Source of the DNA: Amyelois transitella
Lineage: Eukaryota > Arthropoda > Insecta > Lepidoptera > Pyralidae
Assembly (NCBI RefSeq): GCF_032362555.1
Contig: NC_083507.1
Coordinates: 8,807,001-8,871,000, forward strand
Reading direction: 5' to 3'
DNA length: 64,000 bases
The notes below the pieces were generated by a model. It saw nothing but the letters and a program-made list of their open reading frames with translations, ran no database searches and was not told the DNA's origin. Of the stretch, positions 12,304 to 25,293 are shown piece by piece (positions within the stretch are counted from its first letter, which is position 1; every line of letters begins with the position of its first letter). The position numbers and the translations under genes are program-made.

Positions 12304-12471
12304 AATAAAGGGCCTAGTTACAAGTAAATAAACTGATTATCGGAAGTCAAAGTTAATTAGGAAGGTCGAACCCTCGACGTAATTAAGTTAGGTTTATTTC
12401 GACTTAACTATAATTCCACTGTCTTGTGCAAGTTTGTTTGTTATTTGTTGAAAGAAAACGATAATCCATAT

Positions 12472-12625
12472 AATCACGTCTTTATCCCTGATGGGGTAGG
12501 CAGAGCCAAGAGTCTCGCATATAATGGGAGGGTTACCTTCAGCTGATGGAATTGAGATTCAAATAGTGACAGATTGCCAGCCAATCGCCTAAAAGAGGAA
12601 TCCCAAATTTATTAGCCTCTCACTC
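12472..12625 (-). repeat. SINE-A copy, 5'-truncated
   Basis: On the plus strand it reads 'cacgtctttatccctgatgg', 'attgagattcaaatagtgac' and 'caatcgcctaaaagaggaat', the reverse complement of the SINE-A consensus seen in other copies here. Confidence 0.7.
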
Positions 12626-13483
12626 TCTCGATGTAACATAGTAGAGATCGGATATTCGGATGCATATTTACCTAAAGTTGGGGTGTTGGGTTAGTATGGA
12701 ACGTACTTCTGTACCTCAAAAATTCCGGGATTCGGCATTGATACACTTAATGTTCTAATTATGTATTCGAACTGTATTCCTACTGACTAATAAATCACGC
12801 GGTATACCTAATTCTGGAATCCCGGTAGGTAGGTAATTTTTTAATAAATACGATCATCCATCACTTATGTTTATAAAGGTGTTTATCATACCTAATATAC
12901 GATAAGTTTCAATTTCTTGTTTAATAAAATTTCCGGGATTCAAAATAATTCGAATCCCGAAAGCAAGAAGCCGCCTCCATACTTTCTTAGTCAAAATATT
13001 AGTTTAGGTAAATATGCATCCGATTATCCGATCTCTAGTCTTGAGACTTGAAATAGCGTGTAGGTTCTTTATTTGGTCTAGGAGAGATGCTCTTACGAAG
13101 CGAAACCTATTCGACTTTCCTGTATACAATCACGAATCTATTCCGGGGGAATATACTGCTTTTCTTTATCCAGATTCAAATTAAAATTTTTATTTGCATA
13201 ATATGAGTACAACAATTATTTATAACTCTTGTCGTCTCGTCGGCTTAGGGTAGGTACTTGTTGTTCTGACATTTTCTCAAAACGTCTGTTAATTCACGGA
13301 GGTATGTGGAAGTATAAATTATTTTCGCAAACTTAATTTGTCGTCTCAACTTTCATAACAGCTATCAGCTTACATCAGGTATTCAAATGTTAATTTAGGC
13401 TATGATCTATTTTATTTAATAGTAGGCTGTGCAAGCTAGTGAGAAATGCAGTTGGCGGTACTGCCAAAACTACCAGCTAATTA

Positions 13484-13601
13484 TACAGACAGAGGCCTGT
13501 CTGTACAGGTCTGTCTGTAATTAAGTTCGTCGTCTTCGCTGAGCTGTTGAAAAACAACTTCCTACTTTATAGTAGGAAGTTTCAACAACAGTTCAACAGC
13601 T
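13484..13601. repeat. Cluster of hairpin-forming inverted repeats
   Basis: In about 120 bases there are arms TACAGACAG/CTGTCTGTA (about 13484-13520) and nested arms AACTTCCTAC/GTAGGAAGTT (13557-13566, 13572-13581), the latter inside AGCTGTTGAA/TTCAACAGCT (13542-13551, 13592-13601). A shorter imperfect palindrome (TTGGCGGTACTGCCAA) lies just upstream near 13454. No ORF overlaps it. Confidence 0.6.
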
Positions 13602-13651
13602 ATGTATACTTACCTACGTCTGTGTTTTTTTATTCTGCTTAAGTTGTTTTA

Positions 13652-13735
13652 ACATACATACATGTAGTCACGTCTATATCCTTTGCTGGGTAGACATAGC
13701 CAACAGTCTCAAAAAGACTGAAAGGCCACTGTTTG
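13652..13735 (-). repeat. SINE-A 3' end with (ATGT)n tail
   Basis: The plus strand reads 'acatacatacatgtagtcac' then 'gtctatatcctttgctgggt' and 'caacagtctcaaaaagactg'. On the minus strand this is the SINE-A 3' end followed by ATGT repeats, so it shows the family's tail clearly. Confidence 0.65.
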
Positions 13736-15564
13736 TGCTAGAAATATTTGGGCAGGGTGCATCAGGTCAAGTGGAGGACCAGTTGAAAAGTGCATGTAGG
13801 TAATCACTACCACCGTGCCAAAAGTGTATGGGAAATTGTGTATATAATAAAAAGAAGTGATAATTTATATGTTAACATACATAAAGAAATTAACCAACAT
13901 ATTAACAAAGTCTAAAAAACTGATAGGTCTAGAAACTTGATATTTGGCATGTAGGTTTCTAATGTGGTCTTATTATTATATTATTTATTATTATTATATA
14001 AGTATAAGCCTTTATAATTCAGTGCGTGGTGAAATGTGCACCGGCGGGGATAGCAATAATGACGGTTGTAGATCATGTTACAGAAGTGCATGCGCTGCTA
14101 TAATATGCTTCAACCTGTCACTGATAGATATGTGAGGACATCTTTACAAAGCCTAAAATCCCGAAATTTCTATCGGCAATAGAGAAATCAGGATATATCC
14201 CATGCTGGTTAATTATGATTGGTTTAATCTTTAAAACAAGTTGGCGCAAACATACACGCATGCGCAATGACGTAAAAATAAAGAACACAAATCGTTTGCT
14301 GTTCTTAAATACTAGGCGGTAATCACATATCTCGACCTCTTTCTAAATTGACTTCTATTCGCGGGGAAAGAAAAGCAGGAGGCCACACAATGCTTAGGCT
14401 AGCATAGTGTGTTTATATATATATATAGCTTTTCTTATTGTGGTAATAGTATACGCGATGTATAATATATGTAAATAATATATAATAGGTATTTTACGAA
14501 TTAAATACGTCTTTGTTTTGTGCTTCCTTAGGTCTCCATAAAATAGTTTGTATAAAAATATTAGGTTCATTTATTGATTTATCATGTTTTTAGCTCTAGC
14601 AGTTGTTGATTTATAGCTGTTTGTATTAGAAACTTATTACAGTAGGCTTCTAAGAATTTTTCCCAGGACGTTAAGATGTAAAACATAGTTTTCACATTAT
14701 AAAATTGATATTATTTCATATTTTTTAACGATATCAATCGTAAAAACCGTTAATCGGAAAGAATAAAACAAAATTAGTTACTAAGTTACTGACAAATTTT
14801 TAATCTACATGTACATAGAAACAGCCAATTTTCCACTTTATCGAGTGCATTACAAAGTTCTCACGGGAAAGGCATCGGATCCATAGATCATTTGTTTAAT
14901 ATTTAATAACGAGATGTCTCGTAACGCGTGATATCCGCCCGTTGGGTGGACGCGAGACCCTGCCAAACGAATATTTATGTATTATGCCCGCGACTCTGTC
15001 CGCGATAAACTAAAATTCCTGCTAATTTTATGTTAAAAAGCAAGTAATCTTAAGTTCATATAATGTTCGTATCAGTAGTTAAAAATTATTTTCGTTCCGG
15101 TTCTATTTTCGGTAATGCTGGTAGAATTTAGTTGGTATATCTATCTAAGTACTAAGTATAAGTGTTAGATAACTAACTGTAAAGACATTTTTCCATCAGT
15201 GTACTAGTGAGTTCACATCTATTAAGACTATTTCAAACAAGGCATGCGGAACATGTGGCTTACGACACCATAAATCGGCTAAGTATGTGTAATGAACATT
15301 GACGGACTAAATAGTCCACAAGAACGACAAACTACTGCTGCACTTTGTTTGATACTTATCTACATGCGTACAGACAGAAACAAGTTGCTGCCATTGCCCA
15401 TAAGAAGAATTCTATGTTTTACCCATTACCATTCGTATTTCGTTCTGTAAGAGAAGAGTACTGAAGAGTAGAGAAGGAAATTTTAACTGACACGCACATT
15501 ATTTATCTTCGTTATCAGACCAGCGTGGCATTTAATTTGATTGTTTGATTAAATTTAGTATTAT

Positions 15565-15772
15565 ACCTTGGTTATAGTGGGAGATATTATTGTTTATCTA
15601 AAATTATTATATAAAGCTTGTGTTTTTGTACGTATGTTTGTAATGTTTTCACACATAACCTCCTGCACTGATTTTGATGATATTTGGTACAGAGAACGAC
15701 ACAAGCTAACATATAAGCTGACTCTTTGCTGTAAATTCCCGCGGGATTAAAGTCTTGCGCACGAACTAGTAA
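15565..15772 (+). repeat. Degenerate lepidopteran short repeat
   Basis: Shows the order 'aagcttgtgtttttgtacgt', 'cctgcactgattttgatgat' and 'taaattcccgcgggattaaa' common to short non-autonomous repeats of Lepidoptera. No coding capacity is evident. Confidence 0.35.
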
Positions 15773-17136
15773 TTATATAACTTGAATCATTAATTGTAGT
15801 TTGTAGTGCTAATTAATCTTCTTGTTCTAATTTGCCACTATGCGACAAGTGCTCCTGATTGATGTCCGTGACGTCATGTGGCGAAGTGATAGCTTTATAA
15901 GGAAGTAACTCACTGTACTCCCCGAGGACTGAATGCTGTGTGAACAAAGCTTAATTTTTCATAACCATGTTCATTCGGATTTAGAATAGAATGTTACGGC
16001 AGCTATTGTGACATCAAGTTGAGGCTCTGTGTTGTTTCTCAACATTCCCAATTTTTAGGTTGACCCCAGTTTGAGGTTCGTGAACCGTCCACCAGTAGGT
16101 TATTCATGAGGGTCTTGGCTTCGCGGAATGCGACAGGAAATCTATGCTATTTCTGGCTATTAGTTCTGTTCTCTTTTATTTTTTTTCCCCGGTTACTCCA
16201 TGGAGTGTCGAATCTGCCTTTAATGATAGAGTCAAGCCGAGTTTAAGATGGTTCACCCACTAACGTGCAACTACCCACCTGTAACTTTGCGACAAGGTTC
16301 TTTTATCTAAATTTAAAAACATATAATATATATCTCTCTATAAAGGAAGAGATATACTATATGTTATATGTATGTATGCCGAGTGACTTACTGGCATTAA
16401 AAGTGGCATTTAAGTTCCATATGTGGCTTAATGGTGCATTAAGAGAAAATTTCCCAAAATTCTCACGGGAACGGAAGTTAATGGGGATTTTCGCATTTCG
16501 TCACCCGGCCCCTTTCTAGTCTAATCTATAATAAAAGTTTAATTTTGTTCCTTTGATACTAAACGTAAATACCATTTCCGTGAGTCACTCGAATAAATGC
16601 TTTCTATTTCACTATTTTCAGCGGTAGGCAGCGCCAGCACGCAATGGCTTTCAAGCTGTAATTAAATCAGGGATGGCGAAACCACCCCTTGATCGCGATA
16701 AACGGTTTCGTTGTAGGTACTGGTAAAATAAAAATACCTACGGATCTCGAAGTATAAGTCGAGAATTTCCAATGATCGTTAAATCTTATAAGATTTTACT
16801 AAAAAATATACCTAGACATAATAAATGTACGTCGACATGACGACTAGACATTGGTAATTCCAGATTCGAATATTTAAATAAGCCGATACCCTTATTGACT
16901 CCGAACAAGCCTTATCGACTCACGCGTTCAGTAGGTTATACAAAATACTCAAAAATTTCATATTTATCATATTATAGAATGAAATATAGAATTTTAATTT
17001 TAATTGTAAGGAATATGTTGGTAACTGTACAACATTGTAATGTTTTAAGTTTTTCTAATTTGCATGTTTACGGTGGTCGGCGTTTACGAACTTTTTGCGT
17101 GAATTCAATTTCAGATTGATATCTATCGCGATAAAT

Positions 17137-17170
17137 GTGCCGTGTGGTTCCCGGTACTTAGAATATTCCG
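17137..17170 (+). repeat. SINE-A 5' end fragment
   Basis: Carries 'gtgccgtgtggttcccggta' plus 'cttagaat', the 5' start of SINE-A as seen at the 5' ends of the copies at 19146 (minus) and 63775. The rest of the element is absent. Confidence 0.5.
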
Positions 17171-17870
17171 TCCGGGGTTTTCAGTCGCTTTTGCGACAGT
17201 GTTCGAGAGTTACGCTCTTCGAGAGTGCCTATTTTTTACTCCTAGAGGTCTATTTTGTAATATCATCATCAAAATCTGTTCAGCAGTTCTTGTATATAAC
17301 ATAACAAACAAACATTATAAAAACTTTAATGGATATGGAACGTAAAGGAAGCACAATAAATATGGCGCAGCTAATAACGGCTCGTTGTAGCCGCAGTATG
17401 TATAGTAATCACATTAGGTACTGTTCCTAATACCTAGGCATTAGCATTCACTCATACTTTTCTGAAAACGCACACAAAGTGTTATTTATTAACAACTACA
17501 TTCACAATTACATATTGAAAAAATTGTTCAATCAGTTTTTATAAAAATTAATAATTATATCAATAAGGCTAGGTAGGTATCACTTGTTGATAGTTATTGC
17601 GGAAGAAAGAAACTTCAATAGGCCAAGGGACAACCCTTGATTGTATTTAAAAGGAAAATCAGTAGGCCCAATTACATGCATGTATTCTGCCAGTACAAAA
17701 GAATAACTCGATTCTGTCGTCTGTCTTTGGCTGTGCCGATATAACTACAAAAGACCTCCTGGATTAGATGGTTATCATGTTAGTACGCCCAATCCCTTTC
17801 CTTATAGATACATCCATCCATATGGAAGGTTAATCAGCTGTTCACTTATTTCATACAAACATATATCACG

Positions 17871-17930
17871 TCACGTCTTTATCCGTTACACGGCGTAAAA
17901 GTATAAAGATTAAAAGGCCATGTACAGCTT
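17871..17930 (-). repeat. SINE-A 3' end fragment
   Basis: Plus-strand 'tcacgtctttatccgttaca' and 'aaaaggccatgtacagct' match the reverse complement of the SINE-A 3' block. Confidence 0.5.
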
Positions 17931-18315
17931 ATTATAAAAATTTAAAATGCATTTATTAGCTATCACTTTCACTATTAACATTTAATACAACTTAAGCTGA
18001 AAATAAATATTGTCTATAATGTGCGCCCCACTTGTCTTAGGCTTCGTAACACGCCGGTTGCCATGGCGACTGGTAGTGTCTGCAAGAGGATTACCGAGTA
18101 TCATAGTGCCTTCCCCTGTTGCAGGAATAGCGTTCCACTTCCGGGAGCCTTTTCTATTTCTAAGCGCTTGCATAAACGTAGGCACTAACTTATAAGTACT
18201 TTTGCTGGTTTTATTTGTGTGCCAGCTGCTTATGTTCAGGCGCATACCTTAAAGTAATTTCAAAGGCTATATAAAATAGGGATTCTTTTTAAAGGCAAGC
18301 AATTTTAAAAAATGT

Positions 18316-18425
18316 ATAAATAAATAAACAAATACGGGTCAAATTACGCAGATAGTGTTAGCCTCGAAGTTAGAGCGGGACTTGTGTTATGAGACTCAAC
18401 GATACTTTATTCAATATAAATTTGA
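18316..18425 (-). repeat. SINE-B fragment (3' part)
   Basis: Carries the same 'acgggtcaaattacgcagat...gttagcctcgaagtt' tail block as the copy at 11771-12004, with an (AAAT)n run at its plus-strand left end; the tRNA-like head is missing. Confidence 0.65.
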
Positions 18426-19145
18426 ATTTGACAGGAAGTTAGATTGTAACTAGGAACCTATAGGATTTTTTTGTAATTCCCGCGCGTACGTGAGATAACG
18501 GAATTTATTGTTTTAAGCGGGCGAAGACGAGGACGCTCTCTAGTTTACAATAAATATTGCATCATAACTTGACCAGTAATCGAAACCCGGTCCTTTCGTT
18601 CAAGAACCGAAAATTAGACAACAGTGTCGCCTTATGAATGAATCTCGAATGAATCTATGAATTCGATCATGCCATTTAACTATGGCCTTTAAATATCTAA
18701 GTAATAATAGCCCTTTAATTCTTTGATTATTTATTTTTCAGCTCAAATTTCAACCATATTATTCGATGAAGTAATTACACTCACGACTTGAAACAGACAT
18801 CTGTGTACTCCTTCAAAATGTGTGGTTTCCCAAGAAACATGTGTGATTTTATGACATCATTACTGAACTAGAGTATCGTTTTATTGTGAGAATTCATTCA
18901 TTAATTAGTTTTAACTAAAAATAATTCGGACGGACAAAGAGTCCGGAACACAACTTAATCTTCATTCTAAAAGTCCTTTCACTTACATATTCTTATATTT
19001 TAACTCAATATTACTGTTAGTTATTAAATTAAATCGCTAAACCATTTTTCTCAACTATTAATTATAGTTGATAACACTTATATTATTATTGATAAGAACT
19101 ATTTCCGATGAAAAAACCCCTTTCAAATCTACTACCAGATTATAT

Positions 19146-19376
19146 ATGCGGGGCAGACAGAGCCAACAGTCTCGAATAGACTGAATGGCCACGTTCAGCT
19201 ATTTGGCTTAATGATAGAATTGAGATTCAAATAGTGACAGGTTGCTAGCCCATCGCCTAAAAAAGAATCCCAAGTTTATAAGCCTATCCCTTAGTCGCCT
19301 TTTACGACATCCATGGGAAAGAGATGGAGTGGTCCTATTCTTTTTTGTATTGGTGCCGGGAACCACACAGCACGAC
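19146..19376 (-). repeat. SINE-A, nearly complete copy
   Basis: The best-preserved copy here. On the minus strand it runs from 'gtgctgtgtggttcccggca' through 'ggaccactccatctctttcc', 'atggatgtcgtaaaaggcga', 'gggataggcttataaacttg' and 'tcactatttgaatctcaatt' to 'gactgttggctctgtctgcc'. The length of about 230 bases suits a SINE. I see no clear pol III boxes, so the origin of its head is unclear. Confidence 0.75.
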
Positions 19377-19399
19377 TACCAGACGAGTAGTCTTAAATA

Positions 19400-21770
19400 A
19401 AAGATTAAAGACATAACAAACTTAGAGCACCACCACTTAATTTTTTAAGGTTAAAAATAACGTTGAATTCAGATACGGAAATTTGCTAACAACGATTCGC
19501 AATCTGAAATGAAACTTTGAAATAGATATTCCAAGATTAAAGTTTCAAGCTCGCTTATCTCAGATATCGATAATGCGGTAGATAATAAAAAGTTCCACTA
19601 TTTAAAGGAGTCTTGAGTGGTTGGAATTCAATAGCTAATTGAAATATCTTGTCGATGAGAGGAACTCCATCCATTACATAATAAGAATTTTCTGGATTGA
19701 ACATTAAATATTCAACCAAAAATTTTACATATTAAAGCTCTTTGTTTAACAATCCCAGTTGTTAGAAAAAGAGAGCTGATGCGCTAAAAACAATCTTATG
19801 GCATGAAATGATGCACCCTGCCGGTAACTTGTGGAATCAATCTTCTTGTAGAAAATTCTATAGGCTTACACGCGCACATCAATACGTCAGTCAATACGCA
19901 CGGCTAAACTATAGGTATGTGCACACGGCTCAAGGGATACTTGGGCCACCTTCCGTACATCAATCAAGACGACGTGTCACAGCTATCTCCTGAGCCCACC
20001 TACTAGAGCATTGCATGATCACGGCCGCTAAAATGCAACTAAAAGAGAATAGAAAGTTACCTACGTGTATTTACAATATTGCAACGCGGAAAAAAATTAA
20101 GTCACGAAGTCAGTGCTGCTACCGAATACAATAGCTGATATTCAGTTTACTCGTTTCGCGCGACTAAACACCAGCGACCGCCACATAATGCCTGTAAATG
20201 AGCTAACAATGACTCGTTGACAACCTCTCATAAAATAGGATGACAATGGGCGTACAACTGATGCGTCCGGCTGGGATATAGCTGCACAAAATAAAGATAC
20301 TATAGAGTTATTGTGATAAGCTTCAGAGACTGGAAGGACACTTTTCGGCAAATGTTCAAGTGTTTTTCAAGCCACCTATTCATTGACGTTACAATAAAAT
20401 GGACAAAAGATGCACGGCTGATAAGAAGGTATGTTTTGGTTTTGTTAATATAATTTCCGGAACATCTTTTATATTCTGTATAATTAAAAGGTTATTGTAT
20501 ATTTAAAAAAAAAGTAAAATTCGTGATAAATAAATTATAAGTACCTAGTAGTACCAGTTGGGTGTGGTTTTAAAGCGGTACGTGAAACAATAAGTTTGAG
20601 AAACATTGCTTCTACACTGCAAAACTTCTACACAACCGCAATGACAGAGAGCGCACTAGACCGAGTGAGAATGCACATATATTCTGAATATTCAAAAGCA
20701 ATTAGGATTCACAGACATGGATTTATGGAATTGCATGTGCAGGTACTAGAGCCCTATCTATCAAATATATTGAGCATTATATGTAGATACCAATATGTGC
20801 GTATTAACGCATTGACGAATACACGTACTGAATATGAAGCATTCAATAGATATTATTTGTTGAATGTTGCTTTTTCAGAAAAACTTTCTCATATACTGAA
20901 TTAGATGTTATCATAACTTTTTGGCCTCCTACAGTTTCAAAGTTCTTTATTTATCTATATTTACTACTATTTCTTGTTCGCTTAGCGAATTTTTTTTAAC
21001 CTAAATCCGGAATGCTCTATGATGAATACTGTACTTGAAGAAGTATACATTTAACCCTTCCGTGCTTTCTTTATTTGAAGCTGGTCGTTAGCAGGCGTCG
21101 CACGGTAGCTCACGGGACTCTTCACAGCTGAATTTGCATTTTTGCAGCGTGGGTAGCGCAGGCATATATTTGGTAGAGCATACAAATGACGTGTTAAAAG
21201 GTGGACACATTGACGTCTCGTTAGGTCGAGTCGAGCTTCGGGTAAATGTGGGACTTTTGCAAACGGCAAAATATTATATTTTTACCACTTCCTTCGATTA
21301 AAATTTCTAAGTAAAGTAAATAATTATTATATATTATGTATACCACATATATTGAAAGGAAAGTTGTAAGGAACCACCAGGGTGATGGCAATTTAGTGAA
21401 AATTTGTTTTCTTTGTGTAACTTGATATTTTTTACCGATCCTAAAAGAAATAATACTAAGTAAAATATTACTGTGGAAGAATTAATGGGTTTATTAAGAC
21501 ATTCTTGTTTCTCCATACTCTCTAATACACTCGGCTTTGCCTCGCTAATTAGAGTATAATCCGCGCTTTCGTAAGCCGCGGAGAAATCTCATTTAATGTT
21601 ATTACAGATAATACTTAATACTGTAAGCTGTGTCTAAAATGAAGCTTGTGTGATAATATTAAGCTGCTTATTTTTATTTAGACAAAAGGAGTCCAATCCA
21701 CAAAAAAAATATTATTTACATTTCGTATAAGTCACATTTCACATTTATATAATTGTAAAGTTGACGTTGT
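19400..21770. other. Gene-free stretch
   Basis: Open stretches at 20596-20904 (plus) and 20142-20351 (minus) resemble nothing I recognise and lack promoter or splice context. Confidence 0.45.
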
Positions 21771-21778
21771 TGAAGAAA

Positions 21779-21945
21779 ATGCTGCAGTGTAGTTTGCTAC
21801 CGCTGCTTTGCACTGAAACTTTTAAGTTATTTATTTGACGTCAACCAAGTTTGTGAAACCTAAAGATATGACAATTATTACCTAAGTGATGTTGAAGTGT
21901 CCCATAATAATGAATTAAAGTTTTGAATTTGAATTTGAGAGTTAG
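21779..21945 (+). repeat. Non-LTR retrotransposon 3' end fragment
   Basis: Contains 'gctgcagtgtagtttgctac', 'gtttgtgaaacctaaagata' and 'attaaagttttgaatttgaa', with a TTGAAT-repeat tail. This is the style of a frequent lepidopteran LINE 3' untranslated end. No ORF is retained. Confidence 0.45.
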
Positions 21946-21949
21946 TGAT

Positions 21950-24155
21950 CGAGTGGGCAACACAGAAATATAACTGAACCTAACCTTCGTTTAAGGTAGA
22001 CGTACCGTTGTTGGTTCAATTTTCTCCATGACTCACTGTACTTACTATTACATTTATTGCGATTTCTCTGTATTTTAAAAAACTGAGTATAGTATTAGCA
22101 AATTGAGTACAAAGTCACAAACACATTCAGACTTTTGTAATTATTAGTTATCTATAGTTTAGTTATTCAATAATTAACTAATATGTGCATATATCGAAAT
22201 GAGTTATAACGTCAAAGGAACGATTTCTGGGAATTCCCATTGGAACAAACAATTATGGAGAGGTAAGTACATATAATATGTTATCAAAGACATAAATCTA
22301 AATTCCCATTTTCTTCGGAAGGCAACATGTTTCACGTATCGAGTTTCCCATGAAAACACCTGCTTTAAATTTATTGTCAATTAAGCGTATGGCACCTCGG
22401 TTGATAATAAATACATATTGCTCCAAGGTTCCCGCTTTTTTATCGTAATATTCAATGTGATAATATAGAATTAGGAAGTACAATTTCTAAATATGCTACT
22501 TTTTCAAAAACTTTAATTATTTACTCTATTTACTAAAGAAATTAAAAATTTATTTTAGACTTTTATTAATCGAAAGCTATTTGATTTTTTCAGTGGTTTT
22601 ATAACAAAACCACTGATTTGTCTGATCGATTGCGACGTCAAAGCGCGCTTATCAGCAACTTCGGTACAATAGCGTAAGGTGACGGGTCTCATCTATGACC
22701 CCAGTCAGGTCTATTAAACCATCATTAGGCCTGACCTGATGTATGACAGTGAAATAAGGCCAGTGCTAGAGCACACGAGTAGGAGCTGCTACGCGTCACG
22801 GACATGCTGCGCTGGATCGCGTAAGCAACTCCCATATTTGCGACAGCCTTCAATGTCCGTAGCATACATAGTATACGAGCATGTCTTGTTTGCAGGCTTC
22901 CGCAGATTATCTGCGGAATAATGTCTGACTATGCCGCCTCCGTCGGGTTCGCGTAGAAGGGGTAGAATGAACTGAAGACGCAGTTGACCGGAAGAAGGGG
23001 AAATGGAGAAGTAGGAAAGAGGACGCCAGGCCCCGAGCGTTAACGGCAGAGGGAACCCGCTAAGATAAGAGAGAGAGACACTTATTTGACAGAAACGTAA
23101 TGCAATTTTTAAGCTGCTCGACATTTTTCAAACCAACCAATCCATTTAAACCATCAGTTTAAACCACTGAATAATTAAATGAAATTCAAAGTAAATTGAA
23201 CAGTAAGTAGGTCCTCCAATTCCGTAATTGGCCGAAATTACAAGTGCCTTATTGAAACGGTTAAAAATATCTTGAGGTTTATACTGGCAATTCATGTTCT
23301 TAGTTTAATTAAATTTCGGCACCTATAATTTGCTAATTTTAAAATAGTAATCATTTATTATTATATTTATTATTCTATAAACAGATTTAGTATTAGTAAT
23401 TTGATATATAATTTTTCAGTTATGACTATTAGTAATTTGCTGGTGTTGTTTTTAATTCTAAATAAACAGTGCTAGGAAAATTAATACATATTTTATTTTG
23501 TATTTTTCAATTTTGGAGGGCGCTCTCAAATAGTCAATTAGCTAGTTTTAATAGAATAACCACAAAAGGTTTCAATTTCACAAAAGTCTAGAAATGTCTT
23601 CTATGCTTAGAAACATTTATTTTATACCTTTACTTTACTTACTTATTTTAGTTTATCAATCGCACTTTTGGCATTAAAAATTTGGTACAAACTCTAGGAA
23701 AATCAATTCTTTTGCTATTTTATTTGTGGCTAAGGTGACCCTTGTCTTCTATGGAATTAATTACACAGCATGACGTACCACATCTTGACTTGTTCATTAT
23801 GAAGATAAAAGCTTTGAAAACGAGGTAAAATAATAATTTGCTTTGTATTGTAGAATATATATGTGACAATAGTTAAATTAAAATAGCGTTGTAACGTAAA
23901 CTATTATAATGTCATTGATTTATGTGATAGATATTCCACTTGTTCTCACGCTACGTTGTGAAAGTCTATGGACGTAGCCAATATTTATCAGTTTTTAAAC
24001 CAATAAAACATGACACCTGTGGAGTGTGAAGGATGGTTACAAAATTGTTTAGGTATAATATAATTTAAAATTTATTCATTGATGTTTTGCAACATTTCGT
24101 TTTATTTTACTGATTTGTTTTCATATTAAGATGAGGTTTTAACCCGTGACCGCGA
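21950..24155. other. Gene-free stretch
   Basis: Only a small hairpin (CAGTGGTTTT/AAAACCACTG at 22591-22615) and a GC-richer patch of unknown origin (22620-23080) stand out. Confidence 0.45.
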
Positions 24156-24159
24156 TGTG

Positions 24160-24300
24160 AAAAAAAGGATAGGACCACTCCAACTCTTTCTCATGGATGT
24201 CGTAAAAGGCGATTAAGGGATAGGCTGATAAACTTGAGATTCTTCTTTTCGGCAATGGTATGGCAACCTGTAATTTTTAATCTTAATTCTATTAGGTAGG
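24160..24300 (+). repeat. SINE-A copy, 3'-truncated
   Basis: Carries 'aggataggaccactccaact', 'atggatgtcgtaaaaggcga' and 'gggataggctgataaacttg' in the same order as other copies, then decays after about 24300. Confidence 0.7.
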
Positions 24301-24470
24301 TTTTCATAAACTATGTTGAAAGCGACTAGATCTTAAGAGGTTTGTCATAATTTTTATTTAAATTCTAACCGTTATTAAATATGATTTCGAATACTAATGA
24401 CTTACGAGTAAGTATTATAATTATTGAGAATCAATATCTGAGGGCCCGAACTATTATGTTTGGGTTTCCT

Positions 24471-25293
24471 TAACCTTTTAAGCGCTTGACTAAATATCAA
24501 TTGTCGTGCCCCTAGCGCGCCGCTACAAATCGATAAAATGATACCTACAATAAATAAGGAGGAGTAATCGTTGTATCGATAAAAAAAAGTCAAAAAGTTT
24601 TTTATGTTTTTATTTAAAATCAGCCTTCTTGTATCACAATCATTCATCTTTAAGGTGAAAGCTTATCTCTAAGTGAAAATTAGTAAAATTTCCGAAATCT
24701 AACTTATTTTGACTAATTCTTTGTGAGAGCGAATGGAGCGACCGTTTTAATAATTCTTATGTTTAAAGTTATACTTGTTATTGTCGCAAATCGTATTTTG
24801 ATCAAGTTACAACTTGTCACTGATAAGTAAATTACAAAAAACACATAAAAATTTGAAATAGTAACACAAGACAATAGGTATGTTAAATTTAACTTTATTT
24901 CGTATGACACTGTTTATTTCATGCTGAATGATGCATTATACCTGATTATTTAACTGTTTGTTATTTTGTTTTTAAAATGCGCATTGCATTGTATCCCATC
25001 CCTATGGTCATATTTATGCGACACGCGCGATAGACACCGAAGAAAAGACCGAGCTGCCAATTACTTATTTTTGTTTAAGTTTTTTCAATGCTTAGAGCTA
25101 TGAAACATAATTTTAAGTAATTGTTGTAATAAATAGCTCTATTCAATAATAGTTTTAGTTATACCACGAAGTTAATAGGACGATAATAGAATGAAAAAAT
25201 CATGGATATTCTCTGTCGCAGAAATACGACACGGGCGGTAGGGGCACGGCAATATTTGTCGCATATATGCGACTCGCGCGGTTAAAAGGTTAA
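24471..25293. mobile_element. TTAA-flanked inverted-repeat element (MITE-like)
   Basis: The left end reads TTAA then CCTTTTAAGCGCTTGA and, further in, GTCGTGCCCCTAGCGC. The right end, read on the minus strand, is TTAA then CCTTTTAACCGCGCGAG and GCCGTGCCCCTACCGC. The outer and inner terminal blocks match in order, giving interrupted inverted repeats of roughly 50 bp. TTAA at both ends is the target duplication typical of piggyBac-type transposition. At about 0.82 kb and with no ORF it would be non-autonomous. The right end contains an extra 16-bp palindrome at 25258-25273. Confidence 0.6.

Larger units (their letters stand above)
14000..18300. other. Gene-free stretch with repeat scraps
   Basis: No supported gene. 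Contains a TA microsatellite (about 14413-14427), two SINE-A fragments and degenerate short repeats. Confidence 0.45.

Noticed and set aside
20596..20904. 102-codon open frame on the plus strand
   Set aside because: It opens at TTG, the first ATG is internal, and there is no family resemblance, promoter or splice context. AT-rich DNA of this amount will give such frames by chance.
22789..23124. 111-codon minus-strand ORF
   Set aside because: It lies across a GC-richer patch open in several frames, has no domain, and the ATG lacks context.
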